Below are positions 16,336 through 26,849 of a stretch of 64,000 nt of DNA, piece by piece. This stretch comes from Anaerolineaceae bacterium. Its GTDB lineage: Bacteria > Chloroflexota > Anaerolineae > Anaerolineales > Anaerolineaceae. The notes under the pieces are model-generated. The model was not told the origin of the DNA. It saw nothing but the letters and a program-made list of their open reading frames with translations, and searched no databases. The stretch lies in contig JAENZD010000001.1 of NCBI GenBank assembly GCA_016841445.1, forward strand, positions 868,001 through 932,000, written 5' to 3'. The translations under genes were made by a program, and so were the position numbers. Position 1 is the first letter of the stretch; each line of letters opens with the position of its first letter.

Positions 16336-16548
16336 CTATTCAATCTCGCTAATCCTTTGCCGGGCTAATGTTGAACTCGTTGTAAGCGATACTTTAAGAT
16401 CTTCTGAGTTGAGACCTGTGAGATAAAGATAATTTGGGGATTTGAGAGCTTCAAAGCCAAAATGACGACAGACGGCATAGGCGGAGGCCTCTGCTTCAAG
16501 CTCCCGCTGTCTGTGAGATTTTTGGGGAATTTTTGTTCCAACGTCGGA
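16336..16548 (-). pseudogene. C-terminal remnant of an ArdC/ImmA-IrrE-like gene
   Basis: On the minus strand about 70 codons are open from a stop at 16549-16551 to the gene-type stop at 16336-16338. The product, with RELEAEASAYAVCRHFGF, PNYLYLTGLN and ending ARQRISEIE, matches the C-terminal part of antirestriction ArdC-like/ImmA-IrrE metalloprotease proteins. No start codon or metal-site half (HExxH) remains, so it is a truncated relic. It fills the otherwise empty 500-base gap and marks past mobile-element traffic. Confidence 0.6.
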
Positions 16549-16735
16549 TTAAAAAAATGGTTTTATAGAAGTCAAATTTCCATACATTCAATCTAATTAG
16601 GCTGAGTGGAGCCCTTGTCCTCTACAACTAAAGAATAAAAACCCTTTATAATTATTTTATGTGTCAGGGATACTGCCTGATTATTAATTCGGTTAATTGT
16701 CGTCAAAGAAAGAAAACAAAAGCCAGAGGGCGATT

Positions 16736-17794
16736 ATGAAGATTGCGTTAACAGCAGATTTACATCTTACAAACCAGGGAAGCCACCCAGATCGATTTCA
16801 GGCGTTTTCAGATATATTAAGAAAATGTGGTTCGCTTGGAATTGAATACTTGATTATTGCCGGCGACCTTTTCGATCAAAATATACGAAATTATTCTGAT
16901 TTTGAGTCGGTTTATCGAGAGAATGCCCCTGATCAATTAATGACTTATATTATCCCAGGAAATCATGACTTTGAATTGACCGATTCCGCAATCGTTCTTG
17001 AAAATTTGAAGGTAATTGGTGAGACCCAAATCGAACAACTGGATAAATTAGATTTTTTATTTGTCCCTTATCAAAATGAAATTATGATGGGGGAGGCAAT
17101 TGCTCCATTTAGAAATAAGCTAATCCCACATAATTGGATACTAATTGGTCATGGGGATTGGTCTGGTAGTGTTCATGTACCTGACCCTTATGAAAAAGGT
17201 GTCTATATGCCTTTGTCTAACTCAGATATTATCAACTATAAACCTTTGAAAGCGTTCCTCGGGCATATTCATCTACCTCTAGAATCAGAGATAGTCCATT
17301 ATATTGGTTCTCCTTGCCCAATGAATGTTAATGAAACTGGACTCCGTCATTTTATTGTGTTTAATACGGATGACCATTCATTGGAAAAGTATGTTGTTGA
17401 TTGTCCAAATATCTATTTCCAAGAGAGTATCGTTATTCTTCCAGTTGATGATGAGTGCGAGTATTTGGGAAAGTTAATTGATAAGCAAATAAGAGACTGG
17501 GAATTACCTGAGGGTTGGGGTGATAGAGTTAAGATTAGGGTTTCGATAAAGGGTTATACAACAGATAGAACAAAAATACTTAAATTTCTTCAAGAAAAAT
17601 TTTCGCCTTTCACTTTCTATGATCCTCGTGGGCCGCTGGTGGATCAAGTAAATCAATCGATTGACCCCGATAAAGCATCCATTGCACAAGAAGTTAAGAA
17701 ATGGATTGATAATCTTGCCTGGGAAGGCAATGATCCTGAACCAACAAAAGAAGATATATTGGCTGAAGCACTAAAGACAATTTATGGAGATTAA
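16736..17794 (+). CDS. SbcD/Mre11-like metallophosphoesterase nuclease (YhaO-type)
   Basis: DNA exonuclease subunit expected to work with the adjacent Rad50-like ATPase on broken or blocked DNA ends; cytosolic, 352 residues. The calcineurin-like metal motifs are in order: TADLHL (about residue 6), AGDLFDQ, GNHDFE, GHGDW and LGHIHLP. Start ATG 16736 is preceded by AGAGGG; a TTG at 16697 is less likely. The next gene's ATG shares one base with this stop codon, so they are coupled. The partner has a membrane insert as in B. subtilis YhaN, so the YhaO label is preferred over SbcD proper. Confidence 0.85.
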   Translation: MKIALTADLHLTNQGSHPDRFQAFSDILRKCGSLGIEYLIIAGDLFDQNIRNYSDFESVYRENAPDQLMTYIIPGNHDFELTDSAIVLENLKVIGETQIEQLDKLDFLFVPYQNEIMMGEAIAPFRNKLIPHNWILIGHGDWSGSVHVPDPYEKGVYMPLSNSDIINYKPLKAFLGHIHLPLESEIVHYIGSPCPMNVNETGLRHFIVFNTDDHSLEKYVVDCPNIYFQESIVILPVDDECEYLGKLIDKQIRDWELPEGWGDRVKIRVSIKGYTTDRTKILKFLQEKFSPFTFYDPRGPLVDQVNQSIDPDKASIAQEVKKWIDNLAWEGNDPEPTKEDILAEALKTIYGD

Positions 17795-19938
17795 TGATGT
17801 CTATTTGTCTGAAAAGAGTAGATTTAAAAAGTTATGGGCCTTTAGGGGATAAAACTCTTAATTTTAAGAAACTGAACCTCATTTATGGCCCAAATGAAAC
17901 AGGAAAGACTTTTCTTACCGAGTTCTTGCTTCAATCTGTATTTAGGCATCCATTATCAGTTAAATGGCCTATGAGGGATTTGCCAGGGCAAGGGAAAGTG
18001 CTCCTTTCAGGTATTGAAGAGCAAGATACGAGCTTTACGCCATCTTCACGGAAGAAATTAGAGGACTTCTGGGAAGAAAGTCATTCAGGCTTACCGACTA
18101 ATATGGCTAGATTATTGGTTGTTAAGGGTGGAGAATTAGAATTGGTTTGTTCAAATAAAGAATCAAATCATAGTGTCTTAATGCATATCTTTTCCCAAGA
18201 AGCATTTTTTACCCAGATATTGAAAGGTATTTCAAAAACAACTCAATCCGCACTAATTGAGGATGGGGAAATTATTGGGGATAATCGAAGTGATCTAAGT
18301 TTTCGTCAAGAATTAATTAATGACCGTAGAAATATTGAAAAATTAATTGATGATATTAATGATAACTATTCTCTTGGGCCTCTACGAGAAAAACAAATGA
18401 TACTTGAAAATCTCAATCGCGAGGTAGAAATACAAGAAAAAGCAAAAAGGTATTTAGCCTTTCAGCTTGATAATCAAATTCAGGATCTTGAAAAGGAAAA
18501 GGAGAAGATTCCAGCAAACGACTTAGAGGCTATTAGGGACGACATCAGAGATTGCGAATTAAAGTTTAAAGATAAGAGAAATTTGAGTAATGAATTTGAT
18601 AATAATAAAAGAGTTTTGGATGATTATCCATGGCTTAATGAGGCGGTTCAAATTTGGGAGGCACAAAAATTAGATACAGCACATAAACCGAATCGAGTCT
18701 TGTTATGGTTAGCAGGAATTTTGTCAATTCTCGGTCTCATTGGTACAGTGACACAAACAGTATTATTCGGGAATGTCCAATTAGGAGCTTGGTCATTATT
18801 AATCCCAGTCATTTCAACTAGCATGTTATTCATAGGATTGATTTTGATTGGATTGTACATCTGGAGGCAACATACTTGGTCAAAATCCATAGGTGAATCT
18901 GATGAGCGAGAAGCGATAAAAACCGAATTTAAAACCCGGTTTAATCGCTCTGCAAATAGCTTAACCGATCTAAAAGTTCATCTTGAGAAGATTCGAGAGG
19001 AACATTATCATACTGAGGATCTTAAAACCAAGCTTGATGAAATTGATGAGTCCATTTCTTCGTTAACAATGAGGATTGAGGAAAATTTTTATGAGCTAAT
19101 CGCTGAGAAACCAACCAGAGATGAATGGTATTCCAAATACGAGTCTTTAAAGCAACATAAAGAAAAAATCAATGATAAACTAGGTCAATTAACTCGCGAA
19201 TTTGATAGATTGAATATCAAAGAAGATGAACTTAATTCTATCCCTGCTGAGGAACACTATGACCGAGAAAAATTAGAGAAGCTTATTCTAGAAAAAGAAG
19301 ATATCCATGAACAGCTTAGACAAATTGAGGAGGAGCTAGGAATTCTTAAACAAAGAGCGTGTCAAGAAACAGGAGATAGTTTTACTGAAGAGTGGGGAAC
19401 GATTCATCAAAATGCTAGAGAAAAGTTGGAAAACCTGGAATTAAGATATAAACAGACTACAGCTAAAATAATTGGACAAATTGGAATATCCCGGGTTTTA
19501 GAAATAATCCAAACACAAGAAGAAGAAAAGGTTCGAAAAAACCTTGCATCTAAAGAAGTCGTTGAAGTTCTTTCCAAGATTACAGGTCATTATGGACCTA
19601 TTGATATGGATGGTGATCAATTAATCGTAACCGGTAATTATGGAGATTTTGGCATAGAAGATCTCAGCACAGGTGCGAGAGAACAAGTCTATTTAACACT
19701 TAGAATGGGCTTTGCCTCAAAATTAGCAGGAGGGAAACCACTCTTTATGGTTCTTGATGATGCATTTCAGCATTCGGATTGGGCAAGAAGGGAGCGACTG
19801 TTTGATTCAGTATTCAAGCTAATTGATGCAGGTTGGCAGGTAACCTATTTGACAATGGATGATCATATCCGAGATTTGTGCTGTGAACTCGGAAATAAAA
19901 GGTTGGGAAATGAGTTCGTTTTCGAAGCGATTGGATGA
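17794..19938 (+). CDS. Rad50/SbcC-like ATPase with central membrane hairpin (YhaN-type)
   Basis: SMC-like ATPase of 714 residues, partner of the upstream nuclease. Walker A GPNETGKT is at about 32-39, two coiled-coil arms span about 180-290 and 360-600, signature LSTGAREQV is near 624 and Walker B LFMVLDDAF near 650. Between the arms (about 300-357), where SbcC has a zinc hook, there are two hydrophobic segments (LLWLAGILSILGLIGTV and SLLIPVISTSMLFIGLILIG). They would tie the tip of the coiled coil to the membrane, as predicted for YhaN. It is shorter than B. subtilis YhaN (over 900 residues). It faces addA-like DNA-repair genes. Confidence 0.85.
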   Translation: MMSICLKRVDLKSYGPLGDKTLNFKKLNLIYGPNETGKTFLTEFLLQSVFRHPLSVKWPMRDLPGQGKVLLSGIEEQDTSFTPSSRKKLEDFWEESHSGLPTNMARLLVVKGGELELVCSNKESNHSVLMHIFSQEAFFTQILKGISKTTQSALIEDGEIIGDNRSDLSFRQELINDRRNIEKLIDDINDNYSLGPLREKQMILENLNREVEIQEKAKRYLAFQLDNQIQDLEKEKEKIPANDLEAIRDDIRDCELKFKDKRNLSNEFDNNKRVLDDYPWLNEAVQIWEAQKLDTAHKPNRVLLWLAGILSILGLIGTVTQTVLFGNVQLGAWSLLIPVISTSMLFIGLILIGLYIWRQHTWSKSIGESDEREAIKTEFKTRFNRSANSLTDLKVHLEKIREEHYHTEDLKTKLDEIDESISSLTMRIEENFYELIAEKPTRDEWYSKYESLKQHKEKINDKLGQLTREFDRLNIKEDELNSIPAEEHYDREKLEKLILEKEDIHEQLRQIEEELGILKQRACQETGDSFTEEWGTIHQNAREKLENLELRYKQTTAKIIGQIGISRVLEIIQTQEEEKVRKNLASKEVVEVLSKITGHYGPIDMDGDQLIVTGNYGDFGIEDLSTGAREQVYLTLRMGFASKLAGGKPLFMVLDDAFQHSDWARRERLFDSVFKLIDAGWQVTYLTMDDHIRDLCCELGNKRLGNEFVFEAIG

Positions 19939-20061
19939 CGATTTCAGAAATACAATTAAGGCAAAATAGAAATCAATCGACTGGGATTAGTGTCATAGTT
20001 ATGTCCAAAACGTATAGCAAAAATCTCATTTCCAACGTTGGAATAAAAGTAATAATTATCA

Positions 20062-20077
20062 ATGGTTTTCAAACCAT
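20062..20077. terminator. Small hairpin between convergent genes
   Basis: ATGGTTT and AAACCAT are complementary around a 2-base centre. It lies between the YhaN-type stop and the addA stop and may help terminate transcription from either side. It is short, and its tail is A/T-rich without a clean U-run. Confidence 0.3.
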
Positions 20078-20090
20078 AAAACATTCTATT

Positions 20091-23000
20091 TCATATCGAA
20101 ATGAAATTAGGCCTGATTGGTGAAACATCAACAATAATCGGACTCGGATTTAGAAAAACAAGCGTAATTTCAGGGCTGATGTTTAAGATGTTTGAAATTG
20201 CGTAATAATACATAGAAATCTGCAAAAGATATTTTTCCTTCAGTTCAGCTAAATTTCCCTCCGTGGCATAATCTGTTTTCCAATCAATGAGGTGCCAATG
20301 GTCAGATTGATCTTGATATAACAAATCAACAATCCCGTGGATCATCCCCTTTTCAGACAACCAATTAAAGGGTAATTCAAATTGACATTGCTTTGCAGTC
20401 CGAATTTGTTCAAATAGAGGATGACCCCTAAATTTTGTCAACATATTTTTTAATTTGATTGTAGCTTTATTTATTTGCTTGCCCGTCAATCCCTCTTGTT
20501 TTGAAAATCTTTCTAATATCGTCATTAGATTATCGCTGGTTATTTCGAAAAAAAACCTTTTATTCAAAACGTGGTGAACCACATTTCCCAAAATATGACC
20601 TGGAATATATTCCTCGAATGATGGTTGCTCAGAGTCCCAAACGACGGGTTTGATTTGTGAAATCCCACCTTTCTCCTTTTGAACTTCAGTTATCAAATCA
20701 GTAACACTAATTGATCGAGGGCTTTCCTTTGAGGCAAGAGATTGAGCTAGAAGAGGTATATCTTCTATATGTTGGCGCGAACTAATAGTCTGTTCAATTT
20801 GTTCCAATGGTTCTGGAAGTTCTCTTTGTCTCACCACACGGATTTTATACCGGTCATAGGCATATTCTTCAATTTCATCACCCTCAACGTCTATCTGCCA
20901 ACCTCCTAATATTTCTGGCAACCAGGAATTCTTCTCACCAGGTTGGCCTGAGAGGATTAGCATATCTGCAGCTCGGGTACAAGCAACATACAAGAGCCGC
21001 TTACTTTCTGCTATTTTCAATGAGTTGTCCATCCATTTTGCCCATGTGAAACCTGCCGGATCGGGTTTAATCCAATCACCTTTTTCATCTCTTAACTTGC
21101 ATGCCATTCCAAATTCCGGGTCATGCAGCAAGTACGGTGATCGATTCCTTCCAAATTTATTACTTCCGATATCAGCCAGAAATATAACTGGAAACTCCAA
21201 CCCTTTAGCAGCATGGATAGACATCAACTGTACCGCACCACTTTCAGGTTCCCTGCCCAGTGCTTCTCCCTCTCTGGCCTCTCTTTCCTTAAGATCCCGT
21301 AATTGGGCCAGAAAATCTCCCAAAGCCAAGTTTAATTGATCCCTGGCTTGAGCCATGAACTTCTGTACATTCGAAAGTTTGCGCCCTGTTTCACCATCAT
21401 TGACTGCCAGAACAACTTCATAATTGGTTAGGTCAAGCGCTGTCCTGAGCAATTGCCAAACGTTGACACACCCCGCTATAGGCCATAATGACTCAAGTAT
21501 TTCGAACGTGCGTCGTACCAGATCTGCTTGATCATTGATGGGAGGCTGGGATAATGCAATGCGGAGGGGGATGGATTTTTCAGCCATGGAACCATCAGGA
21601 TTTATCAGGCGTAATCGATAAAGGGTTTCATCACTTAATGAGAAGAGGGGAGAACGCAATGCCGCAGCCAGATTTAAATCATCTTGGGGATTATATAGCG
21701 CATGCAAAAGGGCGACCAAATCCTGTACTTCAGGGCGGACATAGTATCCTCGACCGCTGGAAGTCAGGTATGGTACCGCTGCCGCCTTAAATTCTGCTTC
21801 ATATAACGGCAAATTTGTTGTCGCTCGGAAGAGAACAGCAGCATCCCTGTATTCGAAATTTCGATATGAATTCAGTTCTTTATCCCATACTTTCATTGCA
21901 TTCATTTTTAACTGCAGTATTCTTTGGGCAATCCATGCTCCTTCTGCAATGCGGGCATCTTCAGCACTAATTGTGTTATCTTCCAAATCATTTTCTGGGA
22001 GAAGCATAATTTCCACACAGGGGCTGGGAGCTTCCTCTCCTTTACGATCAGCGACCAAAGGGCCAGGATGTGCCTCAAACACCTGGTGGTTTTCCCCTGT
22101 GATGGGTTGAAGAATGACATTGAACAGATCATTTAGTGCTTCGATTAACCGCTTATGAGATCGAAAGGACGTACTCAAAGGAAGTGGCTCTTGGTGGGTG
22201 ACTTTTTGGATTTCCTGTGCTGTCCTGTTGAAGAAACCAACTTGAGCTTGTCGAAAACGATAAATACTTTGTTTGGCATCACCGACCGTGAACAGCTTAC
22301 CAGCTTCATTGAATGGCGCTAAGAAAGTCACAATTTCCATTTGAACCGGGTTGGTATCTTGGAATTCATCCACCATCAAGTGCTTGATACCATCTAAAAA
22401 TGATTGCAAGCGCAGGGGGCGTGGCTTGATCTGCAGCAACTTAAGCGTTTGATATTCCAGATCATCAAAATCAAGACCTTGTTGCTCATCTTTGAGTTGG
22501 TCATAAACTGTGTTAAGTTCATCCCATATCTGGCGCCATAATTGTAAGTGTTGAGCAGCTTGATAGTCGTATTCACTAATTTCTTGCAAGGCACCAGCTT
22601 TCTCAATTCCTCGGGCTGTTTCGCGTAATACTCTAAGCAATGCTTTTAGATCATCAAGGGCTTCTTTACCATCCCAATTATCTTGTTTCCCACCTCGTAA
22701 ATCGATTTCTTTCCATCGTTCCATAGCTAGAACAAATCCATCATCTGATAATGTCTCTATCCCCTTTTTTGCATTAACAACAACTCCAACCAATTTATCT
22801 GTTGGGTCGAGAATATTTACCAGCGGAATTTCCTGAATTGCAATAATCAAATCGTCATTTTCAGCAAGTTGCTGTTCCCAAAGAGCTTTACGCATTTCTT
22901 CGAGACCTAATTTCCACATTTCAAGTAATTGACTTACATCGGGCAGGCCATCAAATAATCTACGTAGAATCCCTCTTTCGGAAATCAAATTAATCATTTC

Positions 23001-23495
23001 GCCCTGTAGATCACTCACCGTGAGAGAATCCAGTATCTCCAGAGCTGGGTGGTGGGTATCCACCAATTTCTTGATAGCTTCACGCACGGCTTTCTCTCGC
23101 AGCAAGCCGGCCTGCGTTTCATCGAGCACCTCAAATTTAGGGTCAATTTGTGCGGCAATTGCATTTTCCCTTAGGATGCGAGTGCAAAAGCTGTGAATCG
23201 TGCTGATTTGAATCCGGTCCAAATTTCGACGATGTGTTTGCCAGATTGAATCGGATGGATCCTTTAATGCCTTTTGTTCTATTGCCTTTCTAACACGGCT
23301 GCGCATTTCCCGGGCAGATTTGATCGTAAATGTAATGGCAATGATGCTATCGAGGGTCCAATCAGGACGTGTTTCTAGCAGGTGAATGAAGCGTTCAACC
23401 AAAGACCAGGTTTTTCCTGTCCCTGCGCCAGCTTCAACAAAAAGGGCTTGGCCTTCAGTTTCGATAACTCTTGTTTGTTCAGATGTAGGTTTCAT
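20091..23495 (-). CDS. addA: AddA-like UvrD/RecB family helicase-nuclease
   Basis: Large subunit of an AddAB-type double-strand-break resection enzyme, 1134 residues. It has the superfamily 1A helicase motifs EAGAGTGKT (Walker A, about 21-29), AITFTIKSAREMRSRV (motif Ia), MVDEFQDTNPVQ (Walker B, about 375), DAKQSIYRFRQA (motif III) and LMSIHAAKGLEFPVIFLADIG. The C-terminal PD-(D/E)XK nuclease core is GIVDLLYQDQSDHWHLIDWKTDY (about 1055-1077). The ATG overlaps the addB-like stop by four bases (ATGA), so translation is coupled. It loads recombinase-ready 3' ends in known homologues. Full length, no frameshift. Confidence 0.93.
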   Translation of the reverse strand: MKPTSEQTRVIETEGQALFVEAGAGTGKTWSLVERFIHLLETRPDWTLDSIIAITFTIKSAREMRSRVRKAIEQKALKDPSDSIWQTHRRNLDRIQISTIHSFCTRILRENAIAAQIDPKFEVLDETQAGLLREKAVREAIKKLVDTHHPALEILDSLTVSDLQGEMINLISERGILRRLFDGLPDVSQLLEMWKLGLEEMRKALWEQQLAENDDLIIAIQEIPLVNILDPTDKLVGVVVNAKKGIETLSDDGFVLAMERWKEIDLRGGKQDNWDGKEALDDLKALLRVLRETARGIEKAGALQEISEYDYQAAQHLQLWRQIWDELNTVYDQLKDEQQGLDFDDLEYQTLKLLQIKPRPLRLQSFLDGIKHLMVDEFQDTNPVQMEIVTFLAPFNEAGKLFTVGDAKQSIYRFRQAQVGFFNRTAQEIQKVTHQEPLPLSTSFRSHKRLIEALNDLFNVILQPITGENHQVFEAHPGPLVADRKGEEAPSPCVEIMLLPENDLEDNTISAEDARIAEGAWIAQRILQLKMNAMKVWDKELNSYRNFEYRDAAVLFRATTNLPLYEAEFKAAAVPYLTSSGRGYYVRPEVQDLVALLHALYNPQDDLNLAAALRSPLFSLSDETLYRLRLINPDGSMAEKSIPLRIALSQPPINDQADLVRRTFEILESLWPIAGCVNVWQLLRTALDLTNYEVVLAVNDGETGRKLSNVQKFMAQARDQLNLALGDFLAQLRDLKEREAREGEALGREPESGAVQLMSIHAAKGLEFPVIFLADIGSNKFGRNRSPYLLHDPEFGMACKLRDEKGDWIKPDPAGFTWAKWMDNSLKIAESKRLLYVACTRAADMLILSGQPGEKNSWLPEILGGWQIDVEGDEIEEYAYDRYKIRVVRQRELPEPLEQIEQTISSRQHIEDIPLLAQSLASKESPRSISVTDLITEVQKEKGGISQIKPVVWDSEQPSFEEYIPGHILGNVVHHVLNKRFFFEITSDNLMTILERFSKQEGLTGKQINKATIKLKNMLTKFRGHPLFEQIRTAKQCQFELPFNWLSEKGMIHGIVDLLYQDQSDHWHLIDWKTDYATEGNLAELKEKYLLQISMYYYAISNILNISPEITLVFLNPSPIIVDVSPIRPNFISI

Positions 23496-26400
23496 TTCAA
23501 CCCCGCTTTCCTGGCTTTACTGATTGATTGGCGGCTGACTCTGCAGAGCAGTGCATAATCGCAATAGGTTGTGCAGGCATGTTGTCCTCGTATCGATTTT
23601 TCAGTTGCGCTTGGGAAGATCCCAAGACGGATCCTCTGGATATGTTCAAAGGCCTTTAATGCAGCCTGTTGAACATTTGGATCCTCCTTAACCTTTGTAG
23701 AAAAAGATAAACTCCCACTGGAACTTCGCTTGGGTAGATGTCGGTATTCGGATTTGGTTATCATTCCATCCTCATTAGTCATAAAGTTTTCAGCAACTAA
23801 AGCATATAATGCCGTCTGAAATGCTAAACCATTGATAATATCATCTTTTTTATAAGGCGTGCTCCCACTTTTATAATCGATCACCCTATAATTCTCGTGA
23901 TCGTCCTTATCAATCCGGTCAATCACACCTCGTAGATTGAAATATCCTTCGTCCAATGCCACACGAAAAGCACCTTCCACTGCTCCTTTTGTGCCAAACT
24001 TAGCTTCCTGAAGGAAAGGCATAAAATGCCCCATACCTTTTTCACATTCCCAATCCAGATAAGTCTTCAGCATTCGCCGTAATTCATCTTGTTCATAATC
24101 CCATAAAGGTGTCGGTTGAAAACCATAGCGTTTTGGTGCAGATAAAAAAGCGGTGTCGCAGACCGAGTCCAGGATTTCTAAGACAGCTTTTTTATTCTCC
24201 TGGTCCAGCGTCCACCCGTTTTCCTGAATTTTTTGAAGTGTTTTCTCAAGGACAAGATGTAGAAGTGATCCCCGAGTCATAACATCTATTCCATCCTCCG
24301 GCTCTGGATGAGCTTTGAGATCAAGGATGTTATCCGCAAAGAATTTAAAGGGACAATTCCCATAGGTGTTTAATCGGGATGCACTCCAAACATGATCTGA
24401 TCCATATATTTCATTCAATTGGGAGAGAATATCATCTGAAATCAGTACCCCTTCATGTTCACCTGGCGGTCGGTAGCTGTCTCTTTGAGAAATAATTTTT
24501 GATGCTGATTGGGCATATTGATAATTCTTAAGAACCTCATTTGGGACTTCCCTCACCTGGACTTGAGCACAAGCGATAAGGAACTCATTTTGGCTAGCGG
24601 CATCGACAACACTTATTTTGTCGGCAATTGGAATACGTTCCTCGATTAACCCATCAAAGCAAGCCTTTACTGCATCCCAATATGGCGAGGGTTGCCATTC
24701 AGCCCCATATTCATCAATATACGGACGGACCAGAGTTAGTTTATGATTTACATTGCTTAATACCTGCCAGAACAAACTGGCATCATTTTCAGGATTATCC
24801 CGACGTATAGGTAAAGAAAATTTTTCTCGCTCTTTATTAGCATAAAACACATCAGGATCCGGGCGGGTAGGAAATTCTCCTTCTGATAGTCCTAAAACAA
24901 ATAAGTAATCGAAACTTTGAACCCTTCCTTCTGCTAATGGTGCAAAAAGAATTTTTGATTGCGTTTTCCCCGAAGGAATTCTGGTTATTAGAAACTCTGC
25001 AAGCAGATCTTTGCAGTAGTCCTCCCAGGAGAGATCCTGTGATTGATTAACCCACTTGTAAGAATTGTTGACCTTCCTAAGGCAGGTGAGGACTTGTGAA
25101 AGGACTAGTAAATCATGCTCTGATTCTGGGGATTGTTTACAACCATCCAACATCTGGAGAGATGGTTGGTCTGATGGGGTGATTTCTTCAAGTTCATTAT
25201 CATTTGGGAAAACACCTAACAATTTGGTCTGTATCCACCATGTATAATTATGTGGAGTCGCTTCAGATGGTGGGGTTAGATGATCAAAGAATGCATCAAG
25301 CCCTTCCTTGAGTGCTTGGATTTCATCTTCTGGGAGGGTTGAAATAAAGGGTGGGTGTCCCAAATCCTCATCTTCAAAATCCGGGAATACTTCTTGGATA
25401 GGCTGTAGCGCACCAAACCACTGCTCTCTTCCTTCCAAAACCGGTTGCTCCCGGGATAGATGGTCCAGCTGATCAATCTGTTCTAGTGAAAGCCATGGCT
25501 GTTTGATATACGCCGACCGTAGAGCAAGAAAAGTCGAACGCCAGTTATATTCAGGTGCTATCTGCAGCAGGTTGACCAAGTCAAGAACAACTGGTTCTTC
25601 TGCGAGTATCGAATCGTATATTACTGGAATATTATATTCGCTGCACACGGAGTTCATTATTGGGCCATAAACCGATGTGCTATGCGCGAATATACCAATA
25701 GATTCAGGGGAAATTCCTTGTATGAGAAGTTTCTTAATTTCACATAGGGTCTTTCTCACTTCCATTTCTCTTGAAGGTGCTTCAATCATTCTTAGTTCGT
25801 CTGTAGCTCGAGATATTTTAGGAGGTAATTCAAAAAGTTGATCGACCAGATGTGAAAGTGTTGGATTAGTTTTATAGAAATTAGGCAGTTTGACAACTTC
25901 TACCGATAAAGTATCTAATAGAGCATTCTTTGTTTCTAATTGACGCCCCAATGCGAGACTTTCATGATTGCGATGGTTGTCCCATGATAGATAAATCACA
26001 ATTGAACTGAATCGTTTTTCAAGAGCATGTAGAATACGCAATTGAACGGGAGTGAATTGATCATGTCCCAGGACAAACAAAGGACTGTTATGAGTAAATA
26101 GGCTTGAATTATTTTCTAAAGCTTCCGCTGCAATCCATAACCGACCGTCGGGGTCAGCTATGTTTCTTTCATTCATATAAACTTGGTAACGAGAGTAGAA
26201 TTCAGCCAGCTGGTTATCACGCTCGTTAGATTTATTTTGAGCTAATTTCTGGTATTCATCAGGATGAATGCCCTGGCTTTTCATCTCGCGTATCCATGAC
26301 AATAATACTTCTACAAACCCGGGTTTCCCTTGCATTGGTGAAAAGCTGGTGAGCAAACCTTCGCTATTCATATCTGCTAATAAATGCCTGATTAATTTAC

Positions 26401-26659
26401 GAATAGCTGTGTCACTGACAACCTTGGAAGGGTTAGTCGTTTCAAGTAAAATGGCTTCTGCTAAACTATAAAATTGGAATAGATGAATGCCAACACTGTT
26501 ATCTAAACTACTACGTAGATCTTGTATGGCTGAAGAAGAGGGCAAGAGTATCCTGGTTTCAGCAAAAGGGTCATCTTGTTTGATCTGATGAAGTGTAGAA
26601 AAGAGATGTTCTTTAGCATCCCTGAGAATTGATAGGATGAGCTGATGATCATTGGTCAT
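23492..26659 (-). CDS. addB: AddB-like PD-(D/E)XK nuclease subunit
   Basis: Second subunit of the helicase-nuclease, about 1055 residues. The C-terminal nuclease core is GVIDRIDKDDHENYRVIDYKSGS (about 908-930), flanked by four cysteines (GNCPFKFF near 766; CTTYCDYALLC near the end) that should bind an Fe-S cluster as in AddB. The N-terminal helicase-like region begins ILSILRDAKEHLF and, unlike B. subtilis AddB, shows no Walker A motif, so it is probably an inactivated helicase with a structural or scanning role. I prefer ATG 26659 to an upstream TTG at 26686; neither has a strong ribosome site. First gene of the addBA pair. Confidence 0.88.
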   Translation of the reverse strand: MTNDHQLILSILRDAKEHLFSTLHQIKQDDPFAETRILLPSSSAIQDLRSSLDNSVGIHLFQFYSLAEAILLETTNPSKVVSDTAIRKLIRHLLADMNSEGLLTSFSPMQGKPGFVEVLLSWIREMKSQGIHPDEYQKLAQNKSNERDNQLAEFYSRYQVYMNERNIADPDGRLWIAAEALENNSSLFTHNSPLFVLGHDQFTPVQLRILHALEKRFSSIVIYLSWDNHRNHESLALGRQLETKNALLDTLSVEVVKLPNFYKTNPTLSHLVDQLFELPPKISRATDELRMIEAPSREMEVRKTLCEIKKLLIQGISPESIGIFAHSTSVYGPIMNSVCSEYNIPVIYDSILAEEPVVLDLVNLLQIAPEYNWRSTFLALRSAYIKQPWLSLEQIDQLDHLSREQPVLEGREQWFGALQPIQEVFPDFEDEDLGHPPFISTLPEDEIQALKEGLDAFFDHLTPPSEATPHNYTWWIQTKLLGVFPNDNELEEITPSDQPSLQMLDGCKQSPESEHDLLVLSQVLTCLRKVNNSYKWVNQSQDLSWEDYCKDLLAEFLITRIPSGKTQSKILFAPLAEGRVQSFDYLFVLGLSEGEFPTRPDPDVFYANKEREKFSLPIRRDNPENDASLFWQVLSNVNHKLTLVRPYIDEYGAEWQPSPYWDAVKACFDGLIEERIPIADKISVVDAASQNEFLIACAQVQVREVPNEVLKNYQYAQSASKIISQRDSYRPPGEHEGVLISDDILSQLNEIYGSDHVWSASRLNTYGNCPFKFFADNILDLKAHPEPEDGIDVMTRGSLLHLVLEKTLQKIQENGWTLDQENKKAVLEILDSVCDTAFLSAPKRYGFQPTPLWDYEQDELRRMLKTYLDWECEKGMGHFMPFLQEAKFGTKGAVEGAFRVALDEGYFNLRGVIDRIDKDDHENYRVIDYKSGSTPYKKDDIINGLAFQTALYALVAENFMTNEDGMITKSEYRHLPKRSSSGSLSFSTKVKEDPNVQQAALKAFEHIQRIRLGIFPSATEKSIRGQHACTTYCDYALLCRVSRQSISKARKAGLK

Positions 26660-26849
26660 GGTTGTTTGAATCCTTCGCTGAGACAAATTTTTTTACCCAA
26701 CAAGATTGATTAATCAAATTTCCTCTCATAAATTTTAACAGTATTTATGGTGTCCCCACTCTGAGGAAGTGGTGGAAAAATTAGGAAGTAGGAAAGACAA
26801 AAAGGGAATACTTCCTTACTGAAATATCAATAATAAATTCGTATATTTC

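Noticed and set aside
19935-20123. 62-codon plus-strand frame after the YhaN-type gene
   Set aside because: It overlaps the ends of both convergent genes, lacks a ribosome site and has no protein-like pattern; the region looks like a spacer.
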